From: Chlorokybus atmophyticus
Taxonomy: Eukaryota > Streptophyta > Chlorokybophyceae > Chlorokybales > Chlorokybaceae
Assembly (NCBI GenBank): GCA_009103225.1
Contig: RHPI01002699.1
Span: 313,517-377,516 of the forward strand
Length of the DNA stretch: 64,000 bases
Direction of reading: 5' to 3'
Under the pieces are notes generated by a model. The model was not told where the DNA came from. It made no database searches and worked only from the letters and a program-made list of their open reading frames with translations. Shown here piece after piece: positions 33,287 through 45,096 of this stretch; the first letter of the stretch is position 1; every line of letters starts with the position of its first letter. The position numbers were made by a program, and so were the translations under genes.

Positions 33287-33794
33287 TTGCCTGCAAAACA
33301 GGCAGAATGGGGTGGTGAGAACCTCACCAATGGACCAGGTTCAACGAGAGGATCAAAATGACCCCAAGTTGTAAAAGTCCCAAACAGAGTCCAAACCAGT
33401 CCCAAAACAGGAAAGGTTGGATCTGGAGTGTCACCAAACAGAACAAGTCTGAGTGGGACCAGAATGTCCTAACCCAGTGTTGTCCTCCACCAAGTCCCAA
33501 TCTCCAGGCCGAAGCCAGAGGGGGAGGGTTTCAGGCTAACAGGGTTTGGGAACAGATTGTCCTAGAACCTCCCCACAACTGTCCTAACCAAGTCCCGATC
33601 TCTAGGCCGAAGCCAGAGGGGGAGGGTTTGGGAACAGTTTGGTTTGGAACTTACGGACCCGGGTCAAACGACCCGGCAAAGCCGCTGGCAGGTCACAGGT
33701 ACGTCACATGCATGCAACAGGCAAGCCACAGGCATGCAACAGGCAAGCCGTACGGTGACTAACTGTGACATGCACTGGCAAGCACAATGACAAG

Positions 33795-34373
33795 CAATCA
33801 CCGCATGCAATGACAGGCAATCACTGCAAGCAATGATAGTGCACTAAGTGTGACAAACAGTGATGGCACACTAGCAAGCCGCAATCACCGCATGCAATGA
33901 CAGGCAATCACTGCAAGCAATGATAGTGCACTAAGTGTGACAAACAGTGATGGCACACTAGCAAGCCGCAATCACCGCATGCAATGACAGGCAATCACTG
34001 CAAGCAATGATAGTGCACTAAGTGTGACAAACAGTGATGGCACACTAGCAAGCCGCAATCACCGCATGCAATGACAGGCAATCACTGCAAGCAATGATAG
34101 TGCACTAAGTGTGACAAACAGTGATGGCACACTAGCAAGCAGCAATCACCGCATGCAATGACAGGCAATCACTGCAAGCAATGATAGTGCACTAAGTGTG
34201 ACAAACAGTGATGGCACACTAGCAAGCCGCAATCACCGCATGCAATGACAGGCAATCACTGCAAGCAATGATAGTGCACTAAGTGTGACAAACAGTGATG
34301 GCACACTAGCAAGCCGCAATCACCGCATGCAATGACAGGCAATCACTGCAAGTAATGATAGTGCACTGGCAAG
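33795..34373. repeat. 87-bp tandem repeat in the retrotransposon leader
   Basis: About 6.7 copies of an 87-bp unit begin at 33795, 33882, 33969, 34056, 34143, 34230 and 34317. Copies are nearly identical (a CCG/CAG difference in the fifth, a single change in the last). The array lies between the primer-binding site and gag, in the untranslated leader. A less regular duplicated segment is seen at about 33470-33640. Confidence 0.95.
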
Positions 34374-34636
34374 CCACTGTGCGCATGAAAGTACACACGT
34401 GCACTTGGCAAGCACCTGGCAAGCAGCTGACAAGCAGGCAAGCAGGCAAGTCACCGACGTGTGATGGTACCTCACACGTGGAGAGGCCGCCTCTTTGATA
34501 GGTGGCTTCAACGTGAAGGTAGCGCAGGGAAGCGAACTTGAAGCTTGAGCTGCGTGGACGAATAGGAGGCCGCCGCCGACGCCTTCTGATTGGCCGAAAG
34601 CAGGTCGCCGCCCCCTATAAGTACCCACGTCACCCC

Positions 34637-34654
34637 CCAGCTCCTGGATACCAA
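34637..34654 (-). other. primer-binding site of the chromovirus
   Basis: Directly after the 5' LTR in element orientation the sequence reads TTGGTATCCAGGAGC, which begins like the initiator-Met tRNA complement TGGTATCAGAGC used by many plant Ty3/gypsy elements, with one inserted or changed base. Confidence 0.65.
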
Positions 34655-35180
34655 TGTAACAGCACCACCGTCGCCGGTGATGCCCCTTCAATCCTCTACC
34701 CCAACACCCACACCGCCTATGACAAGCCTTTCAACGGCGTGGCCGCCACTGAGCAGAGAACTGAAAGTCCCCACATCAGATTGATGTGACCTTTTATATC
34801 AAGAGTATATCAACTATATAACTCTCGATAATTAACTCACAACTAGACATCGACCCTACAGATAGGGTAGTTAGGAAATCTAGCGTGAGCCAATCACAGC
34901 TCAGATAAGGTACCTATCGATAAGGTACCTATCCAAAGATACCTATCGTAAGGTACCTAACGAGATAGTGATCACATTATATCAAATGTGACACTAAATA
35001 GGCTTGAATAAGCGGTTCTACACCCATTGGGACTTATTTAAGCTATGATAAAGCATCATAGCCTTTAATAAGCGAGGAACCGTAGAAAAGAAGTATAAAT
35101 AAGCATATTTAAATACTTATTCATACAAAATGTGTTATTCAGGTAGCAATAATACCCCTATTATTATTGCTCCCGTTACA
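34655..35180 (-). repeat. 5' LTR of the chromovirus
   Basis: 526 bp, TGTAAC...GTTACA on the plus strand, followed by the target duplicate CACGC at 35181-35185. It presumably carries the element promoter; paired TAAGGTACCTATC-like palindromic motifs at about 34908-34960 are notable within it. Confidence 0.95.
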
Positions 35181-35689
35181 CACGCATATGCACACTATTT
35201 TGTAGTACCTTACAACGCAAAGTTGTTTGCACATTTGTATGTTGTACTAATGCAATGCAATGCATATAGTACGGATTACTTTTCATCTTTGCACACGATT
35301 GTATAAAGAACTTTTACTTTGCATTATGATATGATCGCAACATCACGATTAGACAATTCGAGCAATGATGTAATCAGCAACACAACTCACATGATGTTGC
35401 TGTATACGATAAGATATTTAGCAATTAAGGATGATGAACAACATGATATTTCCATTTATCATTAAATTGCGCTCTTGTGATTTGCTAAATATGGATACGG
35501 TTGGTAACGTCTTGATTATAAGTGTTATTTAATTCCAACTTTTTTAGATTCTTTTAAAATTTATTTAGAAACAAAATAAATGAGAAGGGAAAAGGAAAAA
35601 GAGTTGTGGCATGACTCTTTTCCCGACGATATAAAACCTTTTGTATCGTGCAACCAGTGGAGTCAATGTAATACGAGCAGCAGTGAAAT

Positions 35690-36930
35690 CTGGTGAACAA
35701 AGCGTGCGGAACATGCTGAGGTGTAGGTGGCCATGGCGCTGATGGGACAAACGCCAACATGATAAACAATGCACGACAAGCTGTTGAGTCTTCTTGTTGG
35801 TCGTGCGTTTCATTTTCCTTTGTCGGATTCTTCTCTTGCAATGACCCCAGCACTAGCATTTTACACATGCATATGCGATCTACATACGTACGTGTTACGA
35901 TAGCTCTAAAGTAAGGGGCTTGAATAACTATGAAACCTTAAAACTTAACATGTAAGCGCCTTTTGCTTACATGGCCTAATGGAAATGCTGGACCTAATAG
36001 TAAGTGATTAATTTAGCCATCAATTCTACAATCGACACACATGGCGTCGTGTTGGCCAGCTAACTTCAGACGTCTGCAAGCAGAGCCCGCACCTTACCAG
36101 CCACATCCACAGCCTCGGGGGGGAAGCGCGCGCGCGGGAAGAACTCCAGCAGCGCGTCTATCAGATTGACCTCAGCCGGCACCTCTATTGAAAAACAAAA
36201 TTGTCACGATTTGGGATAAATTGTGACAGACCTCGCTTATAGTAGTGTCTTTTACTACCATAGCCTAGTGGTCGGGCCCCAATTGTTACAATGGTAACGG
36301 AGCTAAGCGTTTAAGCTTCAATTCTCGTAGGGGACTGAGGCAGATCCAAGGCGAAAACAAAAACATATGGGGCGGCTTGCCCTAGCCTGGGCGCGGGATT
36401 ACGACCTACGCGCCGAGCCAGTTCAACCCAAGGCCGCGTCAGCGGTCGCGCTGCGATGGCAGGTCGCGCGGTGAGGATGGCCGTTCGGTCGATCGGTCAG
36501 GACCGTTCGTGGGCCAGATCCAACAGGCCGCGAGCAGACCGATCGTGGTACGGCCGCGAACACGGCGACGTGGGCTAGTGCCTCATTGGATTATGAGAAA
36601 CTCATGGGTAAATTGGGAGGAATGTCACGATTTGGGATTTGGGATAAATTATGACAAACCTCACTCAGGGTAGTATCTTTTACTACCATAGCCTAGTGGT
36701 CGGGCCCCAATTGTTACAAGAACTCTCAGTCGGCACACACCTGCAATGTACATTGCATGTGGTGTGTCATGTTGCGGCGGTTTGGACACTAATGGCAAGC
36801 AATGCGCGTGACAAACAAGGATGGTGACATAAGTAACCATTTGCACTTACATTTTTCTGCATTGCGCTTGCCATTATGATGGAGAAGCCGATAGCAGCTA
36901 GCTAAAGCAGGCTAGGGACGTGTGTATGCA
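35690..36930 (-). pseudogene. diverged second copy of the 18.9-19.5 kb sequence, split by a TRIM-like element
   Basis: Matching landmarks occur in the same order as at 18940-19550: a GGGACAAA-centred stretch, GTGATTxAxTTAGCCATCAATxCTA, an exon-like minus-strand piece with FPPEAVDVAGKVRALLAD (~36150-36070), and a hydrophobic piece with LAAIGFSIIMASAMQKN before GTAAGTG (~36905-36850). Between the last two, a 517-bp element is inserted at 36202-36718. The product is not recognised; a short extra insertion lies at about 35893-35990. Confidence 0.4.
36202..36718 (+). mobile_element. TRIM-like miniature LTR element (copy 1)
   Basis: Direct terminal repeats at 36202-36290 (89 bp) and 36623-36718 (96 bp), both starting TGTCACGATTTGGG and ending CCCCAATTGTTACA, flank about 330 bp of GC-rich noncoding DNA. 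The first repeat is followed by a primer-site-like TGGTAACGGAGC, the second preceded by purine-rich AAATTGGGAGGAA. No target duplication is clear. Too small to code for anything; it would need enzymes from another element. Confidence 0.7.
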
Positions 36931-38071
36931 CGCGTAAGCTTGTGTATGCCCGCGGGTTTAACACACGTGTGTCGTGCGTTCTTTCTCCTGCACCTGTCTA
37001 AAATGATATGTTCAGTTGTCATTTATACATGCACGCCTTGATACACGCTCGCATGCGTACAGTCGTGCCGTATGATCATATAATCATACATATATGTTTT
37101 TCAGTCGCATGCAGCCCCTTCACAAGACTTGAAAATTGAGCAACTTGCTTGAAACAGCTGTTGGCGCGCTGGCGAAATAGTTTGGAGCATGACCGTAGAG
37201 AGTATGTCAGCTCACTCAATCTTAGCACTCATACATGAGCACTATCACAATACGTCCCTACTCCTCCACCTTCCCCATCTTTTGCTCCCGCGCTTCCGCC
37301 GCTGCCACCGCTTGAAAGCCCTACTCAACCGGCTGACTTGTCACCGTAGCACAATCTGTTGTAAAGTGGCAACTTCGTTCGTAAAGCGAAGATTTTTCAG
37401 GTCGATATAGATAAGCATGAATTGCAATCAGCATAAGTTATCAACATGACAGTGGTAATCTTACCTTGAAATGACAGAATTTAATATTGGATGGTATTAG
37501 CTTTTGAAAGTTGATGTCTGACAGTCTCATCCAGTCGCTGACGTGACGTCCTTCTGTTGCTCAGCAGAGAGTCAACTCCGTTATCAACTTGACAATGTTA
37601 AAAGTCAATGTCTGTGACTTAAAGTTGAATTGCGTTTTGCATGGCACGTGAGTCGCATGCTTGCCTGTGTTTGTAATTGTAATGTGCTATAAGTACTAAG
37701 CGTGTGCATGGCTTGCACTGCAAGCAATTGGTATGGGTGTATGGTTTGACAAATTTGTAACATACAAATGCATTGCATGCTACATTAATATTATGATATA
37801 TGCTGAAATTGAAATCTATTTTTGTATATGTACTCATGGTGTATTGTGTCAATTGCACACATGATAAGCAAAAGATCGATGGTGAACATATGTGCACAAG
37901 TGTGCCTTTATACATGTGTCGTGCGTAAGCTCTCTTACAATTGTCCAGCAGGGAGATGAAACAACATTCATGCACGCACGCGTCTGAGAACGAGAACAGC
38001 TCAGCACCGAGGCGCGTGAGGGCCTGCGGCAAGGGGAGGCGCGCTTGTTGTAATGTCTTTAAAAACCAATC

Positions 38072-38128
38072 CTCTCTTTTCTTTCTTTCTTTCTCTCTCT
38101 CTCTCTCTCCCTATATATATATATATAC
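38072..38128. repeat. CTTT/CT/TA compound microsatellite
   Basis: Tracts of CTTT, then CT, then TA repeats in succession within AT-rich intergenic DNA; no other structure. Confidence 0.9.
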
Positions 38129-39023
38129 TCTTCATGTTGTTTGTACCTGCATGCAATTACAATACACGCTTTTAATGACGACGTTCCGTGGCCATGCTCC
38201 TTTTATTTTGCATGCTTATATAACATGTGTAGCATTCTCGGTATTCTCCGTGAATATTATGGCAATATGTACATCAGCAACATGAACAAAACATGCTAAC
38301 CATTCACAACATGCACACTTTGCTATATATATATATGTAGTTAATTTGCTAACGGGTATGCACGACAAGCTGACACGTAGCTGACAGCCTGAGCTTACCT
38401 TACGGATAAGCCAAATGACCAAGCCATTCGAATTGTTTACTTTAAAATGTGCTGGCTCCATAGCGTAGAGAGTGGCAAGCTGCTACTGGCAGCGCCGGGA
38501 GTGAGGTTGCGTACTCACTCACGCATGCGTGGCATGCATCAACAGTGTTGCACACCGCCCCCCTCGACCTTCTATCATCTTCTCTTGCTCATCCTCAAGG
38601 AGATCCTCTATTGCCACTGTCTTGCTGTCGTGTAGGTAGCACTGGTTGTCAATTGACTTGACAAAATAATATATGCAATTAGTTGTGCAACCTCATACTA
38701 AAGAGCCGTTTAAATTTAAATAAGTATAGCTTAATGTGAGATTAGCCATAAGATACTATATGAGATTGTCAATTATGATAAAACTCCCTGATAATGGTCA
38801 ACAACACCTGCTGATCATTATCATGGACTTTTTGTCATTGACAAATTGCTAATAAGAATAAACAACTTTTAAGACCTGAAAGTGATGTTGGCATGGCACC
38901 TAATTTGCGTGATGCGTTGCAGCTGCTACCTTATATGCGGACTATGTCTAAGATATCGCGCTTAACCAAATATATACACATGTGATGTTACATCACATGT
39001 GTATAGTTGTGTCGTGCCCTCGG

Positions 39024-39552
39024 TGTAACGGGAAGGCACATTATAATACCACATATCGACCATAAAAGCACCAAGTCTTTTGTGGTCGAGTGGGCTGTGA
39101 CATTGGTCATCGGAGCTTGAGACCCGGCTTCGATTCCTGCCTTGCGCACGAATTCCGCGGTCGTTGTTTCTCGATCCAATAACATCGTAAATGGTCACTT
39201 CATAAGTGCCATCATCGATGGGTCGCGACTTGCCTAATGGTAGTCGCGCCGAACCGACCAGTTCAGTCGGCGCGGCAGGGCGCGACCTGCCTATCGCGGC
39301 GACGCGACCTGTGGGGCCGGCAGCGGCGCGCTATGCGCGCGCTGACCGGTATGGGCCTAAATTGGCCGGTCCTTGGCTGTGGGGCCGGTGACCGACCCTA
39401 ACAAACCCCTTGGGTAATTCCTCAGCTGAGCGGGCAGCTGCCGAGGACGTCAGCGTTCTTAAGTGGGGGAGAATGTAACAGGAAGGCACATTAAAATACC
39501 ACAAATCGACCATAAAAGCACCAAGTCTTTTGTGGTCGAGTGGGCTGTGACA
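39024..39552 (+). mobile_element. TRIM-like miniature LTR element (copy 2) with target duplication
   Basis: Two 79-bp direct repeats (39024-39102 and 39474-39552) start TGTAAC and end TGTGACA. They are flanked by CTCGG at 39019-39023 and 39553-39557, a 5-bp target duplication. Just inside the left repeat TTGGTCATCGGAGC resembles an initiator-Met primer site; just before the right repeat lies AAGTGGGGGAGAA, a classic polypurine tract. The ~370-bp interior is GC-rich and noncoding. Repeats differ at only a few positions. Confidence 0.88.
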
Positions 39553-41210
39553 CTCGGACTGCATAATGCTAATCAATCCGAGGTGTGTGTCAAGCAGCAA
39601 AGTACGCAGTCCAACGTTGGAGAAAGGAAGCTAGTGCTGAGCATTACTGCTAAGTAAAGGATCAAGCCTTCTGCATTTGATATATTTCACAGATTTAACC
39701 GTAATAACATCATGATGAATCTAATGATTAAGACCTTAATAATATTTGTTGAAGAAGCACTGCCAAAACTCGATGCATACCGGTCGCTTATGCATCGATC
39801 GTTTGCATTACATAACACATTTTAGTTAGAGATTGTATGCTATGTGTAATGTATAGATCGCATCTACTGCTACTGGCTGTTATATCTTCACATCTTTTCA
39901 CGTCGAATAAGCATTTCGAAATGCTTGCTCGGCAGAGTCTTTATAACATCAATTCATCTTGCAATGTTCAAGGGTGTGACATTTATAGCGGTTTTGATGG
40001 CAGCTGCACATGTGCCCCTAGCTGCCGCGCTCTTTCTCTCCCTCCTCGCCTCCTCCTGTAGGCCACGTCCCTTGCCCACAATCTTATCGCAACTCTCGCA
40101 TGGGACTGCACCGGCACGTGCTCGTCGCAAGAGGCTGCATTGGGATTCAACATGAGGCCGCGATACTCACGGCTAGAGATAGCAAAGGTTGGCCTCAACA
40201 CGAGTTGATGTTAATAGATGAGCATGCGCAGAGCATTGCAGTTTTTCAACCGGCCTAGAAAGATGATTTTAAAAGATGCATTGCAAAGCAGAACTTGAAC
40301 AGCGAAAAAGTGTTGTATTAATCTTGATGTAACTCGTTATATTTTAAGCATGATGCACATGCACGATCATTGTCACTTATAAAAGTTGAAAGGCCTTGAG
40401 AACACACTCAACATAAAACATAAAGAATGACACTCACCGATGGGGAAGTTGATTGCGTGTTGCGCTCGATTGCGCTTGACTGATTAAACACCAAAGTCGC
40501 TAGCTCGCCATATGCACCAACTCACTCCATGCATACGCTGCCGGAAAAGTGCTATGCCGCATCGCTCCAACCATAATGCAGTACGCAACCCAAGCCCAAC
40601 CAATGGTTCCGGAGTTTGAGAATCACAAAGCCCTTCACTGGGTGTATACAACAATTTTAAGTCGCACAATTGTTGCGAGTATGCTACATCGTTGATGAAG
40701 ACGTGATTACATCATGTGATCATGATGTTTATTAAGTCTAAACAACTGATGGGTAATGGATGTTAACATTTGAGGGTTGCCATCATTAGAATTTTTAATT
40801 ATAAGTAAAAACAAAATACAAAAAATAATCAATACTTTGACAAATCTATAAGTGCACATAAAGATAAAAATACATTTGTGATGAGATTGGTGTAATGTTT
40901 TATAACAATAATCTCACTACGACTTTACACCACATTTGCAAGTGTAGTAGACATAGTTTTTAGCATTCAGTACAACTATTAGCAAACGCTAACGTGATAA
41001 AGAGACTTTTTGCCATGTTATTAGCACTACTCTTTCCGCTAAGTGTATAAACAGATAACGGTGGCAACAAAGCCACTGCCTTGAAGTGCGTAAACACTTG
41101 GAATTGTCGACTTGAACATTTCACTTCACATGCATGGCACGTGTTGCGTGCTGCATTTCTCGTCTGTTGTGTGATACATCACGTCGCCATGTATGTTAGC
41201 TTATAATTTC

Positions 41211-41272
41211 TATATATACACACATACACACACATATATACATATATATACATATATATATATATATATATG
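41211..41272. repeat. TA/CA microsatellite
   Basis: Mixed TATA and CACA repeats ending in an uninterrupted TA run; intergenic. Confidence 0.9.
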
Positions 41273-42110
41273 AGATACTATGTGCATGCCATGTAGCATA
41301 TAACATGTTCGCGAAATATGACTTATACTGACACTCATACAACGATATATTCTTGAAGCATTGTGTTTGCTGGACCGTATGGTGCAAGTTAAGTATCGGT
41401 ACATGCAATGCAACTTGTGAGCTTTTACAACATTACTTTCGTGGTGGTGTAGTTACCCCGCATGTTAAACCTGTAAGCTGCATTATCTTTTGCCTGCAAA
41501 CATACATAATGTTGATAATTAAAGGGGAAGACTTATGTTGATTTTTGAATGGGAACCCACAATATAAGATACATACAGATATAGCCAAAGCATAAAACAC
41601 CATCACGCGTAAACGTAAGCATTGCCTCAATGTTAGCATAATATGTTTTTGTGCGTATATATATATTATTTATTTATTTGCAATGTACATAACCTCGCTA
41701 CAATTGCGTATTAATGTAATCTGTTTTATTGCGACATATTTATATAAATATTCATCATGCTTCTTAATATTATATAACTTGTGCTTTAAGCTGTTTCTAC
41801 CGTTATTAACATAACTGGTTGCAGAGGCATATTTTATGCTCTGAGATAATGGGCCATTTTTCGTGTATATGTGTTCGTCATGCTTGTTGCTGCCAATATC
41901 AACATGTAACTCGGTTGCAGATGCATATTATATGATCTCAAACAATGAGCCGTAATTTGTAGATTATGCTTAATTGGCAGCATCTATGCTACGAGTAACA
42001 AAAGCAACATCACAAATAGCAACCCAACTCTCATTATATTTCGATTGAACCATAATTGCTTGATGAGAGCTTGAGTCGTGCTACAAGAATACTTGCTGCT
42101 CTTTAGTTCG

Positions 42111-42141
42111 AAGAGGACGCCATGTTGTATGGCGTCCTCTT
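42111..42141. repeat. perfect 13-bp hairpin upstream of KDSR
   Basis: Arms 42111-42123 (AAGAGGACGCCAT) and 42129-42141 are exact reverse complements around a 5-nt loop, followed by a C/T-rich run. It lies about 210 bp upstream of the KDSR start; a promoter or 5' leader role is possible but not shown. Confidence 0.6.
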
Positions 42142-42354
42142 GGCCCCCCTTTTTACAGAAGCTCCCCCACCCCTCTATTAACGAATAAATTCGTTTGTAA
42201 GAATGCAACCATAGATGGGGGCTTGTAGTTGGGCGGGGGGCTTCTGTCCGGAGTAGAATCCTCAATGGCAATAGGTGCATGCAGCATTGCACCGCTGACC
42301 ATTCGACAATTCACCCGCACAAACGCAGTGCATGTGAATTGGCGAGCGGCGGGC

Positions 42355-45096
42355 ATGGCGGCGGCGGCGTGGTTAGCGGCGGGCGTACCCTTGGCGGCAG
42401 CGGTATGCTTGTTGCTGCTTGCGCTGCTGGCATGGTTAGCCTCCGTTGTCCACGACCCACGCCGCCTGTCCCTCGCGGGGCGCCACGTCCTCGTCACGGG
42501 AGGGAGCAGCGGGATCGGCCTCGCCGTCGCCGCCCTCGTCGCCAAGCAGGGCGCTAAGGTCTGGGCTGGAGTTAGGGTTTTAGCTGAGGATTCTGATGCT
42601 TGTCGGTGCACTCAAGGGCCACTATGTGCTGAACGTTTGGGGTTATTGAGTGAGATGACATGCACTGCAATGCTTAAGCTTGTTGCATTCCTTTTGTACC
42701 TAGTAGTTGTGTTTGAAGCGATGCCGCATGCTTTGACTCTTGCTTGCTTGGTTGTGTAGTTGATGGCATATGACACACGTGCGTACATGCGTGCGCAGAG
42801 TGTGGATGTGTGTTGTTACCTGCGTCCGCGCGCACATTTAGTCTTTGCATCACAAGACTCTTCATCCAGGCCAACGCATGTTACCTTGAGACGTTAGGCT
42901 GAACTTGTCCAACGCAATGTATTGATGCATTGGCTCTCAGGTCACAATTGTAGCAAGGGACGCCCGAAAGTTGGCAGCAGCAAAGTCGTCTGTTTTGGCT
43001 GCAAATGCGGGTGCCGAAGTTCACACTTTTGCCGGTGATGTTGCAAATGAGGAGTCTATACAAAAGGTATGCTTGGACAAAAGTGAAGTCACATCTGTCG
43101 GAGTAGCCTATTGGTTGGGTAAATTTCTTCATGCGTGCTGCTCAGGCGATCGAGGAGGCTGTGCGGGTGGTTGGCAAAAGTGTGGATGTGCTCATCTGCT
43201 GTGCTGGTATGATGATGTGGTTTACGTGCTGTTCATTGTGCACGGTAGTTTTTTGGTTGCCCCTATGCTGCAACCACTGTTGGCTATGAATGCACATGCG
43301 CATACAATACCTCACAAGCGCGTGTGCATCCACGAGCATGGGCGTAAGTATGTGCATGCATGTGCACATAACCACGTGCGTTTGCACATAACCACATGCG
43401 TTTGCACGTGTATGCCACGTGCTATGCTTGCGCACACGCATGCACACAACCATCCATGCATGCATGCATGCATAGTTCACACTCGCACACAACTCGTGCA
43501 GGTGCTGTGGAGTGCCGGCGGTTTGACGACGCCAGCGCCGCCAATTACCGAACGCAGTTCGACATCAACTGCATGGGCTGCGTCCACGCTGCGCGCGCGT
43601 GCCTCCCATCGATGAAGGCCGCGGGTGTCGGGCGGATTGTCTTCGTCTCATCCATGGCGGGCCAGGTGGGGATGCACACAGTGGTACACGCCGTGTCAGG
43701 ACTGCACGTGAATGTTGTTTGCCTTCCACAGTGAGTGTGGTTGCCAACATGTACTATAGCAACTGATACTGGATGTCAGTGAGGCAATGATCACACACAA
43801 CAACAATGTCATCGAATATCCTTCTGCATTGGATGCTGGGCATGTATTGGTAGTCAAGCCATGTTTTATCTAGAGAATCAGTGCCAACTGTAGCATCTGT
43901 CGCCTTACATATAGCTCACAATGCACATTATCGTTGATGGCCTGGCATTGAAGGGCAGCAAGCAGGGTTTGCAAGCGTTAACACGCAGTCTATACAAATG
44001 TCAAGAAAACTAACCAACACATGTGTCACCCTGGCATAAGTCAAGCAAGTGCTTAAATTGTTATTTGCCCGCATATGCCAACATTTGTCATCACTCATCA
44101 CACCTCTCGTGTGTCCTCCAGTTCGGCCTCTTCGGCTATGCGGCGTACTCGGCCTCTAAGTATGCGGTGCGCGGGGTGGCGGACGTGTTGTACCAGGAGC
44201 TTGCCGCATATAGGGACGTGCGCGTGAGCATCGTGTACCCGCCGGACACGGACACGCCGCAGTACCATTACGACAAGAAGAGGTGCGCTTATGCAACAAT
44301 GTTGTGACATAGTTGCGTTTGTGTGGCATTGCTATTAACATCAGCATTGTGATCATTGTTGGTGTTAACTACTGCCATGATGTGTAGTTATTACCGCCCC
44401 AGAGAGGGTTGATTGTCCAAACTGCAATTGTTAGAATTGGTCTTATCTCAGTCGTGGTTCTTATCAGTCAACAAAAAGAGTGTCTTTGGCTTCATTGTTG
44501 TTATACTCAATGCTGGTGCATTTGGTGTAAGATAGGTTGCCATGTGCAGGCAACCTCCAGAGCTTAAAGCGCAGCTTGCGGGATCGACGCTGTTCACTCC
44601 TGAGAGGGTGGCGGGGGACATTGTTGAGGGGGCAAAGAAGGGGGCTTTCACCGTTTATACAGGTGGGTGCATACCTTCTGGAAGGACGTACTGTATGGAT
44701 TTGCTGTTTGCCTATGTAAGTGCACCCTGCAAACCAACGTTTGTAGTTTGGTTTGCACCGATTTGCTTGCACATTTCTTTTACACCCTTGCTGTGACAGA
44801 GTATGTAATTGATCAAACCCACGAAACAGCCCTCTAACCCATTCACATTTGGCAAAGGGCAATGTAGCACGCAATTTGTCAAATTCGTGGAATTCTGCAC
44901 TTGTCTCAAGCCCCTCTCTGCTGTTATAGGGTTTGATGGCTGGCTTGTGTCCACGCTGACAAGCGGGATGAGTCCGGAGCCGCTCCTGCTTCGCGCACTG
45001 CAGCAGGTGGCGTGCCTGTCCGTCCTTCGTATAGCTTCGCTGTTCTACGTGTCCTCACTCGCGTCCACCGTTCGACGCGTGCCCACCAGCAAGTAA
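42355..45096 (+). CDS. KDSR: 3-ketodihydrosphingosine reductase (TSC10/KDSR)
   Basis: Seven exons: 42355-42558, 42941-43066, 43146-43206, 43502-43665, 44122-44282, 44550-44662, 44930-45096. All are GT-AG with closing phases, giving 331 residues, the usual family length (about 330). An N-terminal hydrophobic anchor (residues ~8-30) precedes a short-chain dehydrogenase: NADPH loop VTGGSSGIG at ~46, cofactor-selecting VTIVARDARKL, the Asn-equivalent region DVLICCAG, catalytic Ser in IVFVSSMAG, and Tyr/Lys in YSASK (~194-198). The post-active-site YPPDTDTP stretch is diagnostic for TSC10 rather than other SDRs. The enzyme reduces 3-ketodihydrosphingosine to dihydrosphingosine on the ER, the second step of sphingolipid synthesis. 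The stop overlaps a donor-like GTAAGT, so a further short exon cannot be excluded. Confidence 0.95.

Larger units (their letters stand above)
21847..35180 (-). mobile_element. Ty3/gypsy chromovirus, both LTRs present, interrupted by mitochondrial DNA
   Basis: Two 526-bp LTRs (21847-22372 and 34655-35180) in the same orientation begin and end with TGTAAC/GTTACA. They are flanked by an identical 5-bp duplication CACGC (21842-21846 and 35181-35185), which proves one insertion event. In element orientation (minus) the order is 5' LTR, primer-binding site, leader with tandem repeats, gag, protease, [mitochondrial insert], rest of protease, RT, RNase H, integrase, chromodomain, polypurine tract, 3' LTR. 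I find only two LTR differences, so the insertion is recent. Without the ~5.76-kb insert the element would be about 7.6 kb. It is not autonomous now: protease is split, and the protease and pol frames carry stops. Confidence 0.95.
35186..42354. other. AT-rich gene-free region with small LTR elements and microsatellites
   Basis: About 7 kb without a supportable gene. It contains a diverged copy of the 18.9-19.5 kb sequence (35.7-36.9 kb), two TRIM-like elements, microsatellites at 38072-38128 (CTTT/CT then TA) and 41211-41272 (TA/CA), a palindrome near 38977-39002 and a hairpin at 42111-42141. Confidence 0.55.

Noticed and set aside
33795-34373. Regularly spaced repeat resembling a CRISPR array
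   Set aside because: The whole 87-bp unit repeats, with no variable spacers, inside a eukaryotic retrotransposon leader. It is a tandem repeat.
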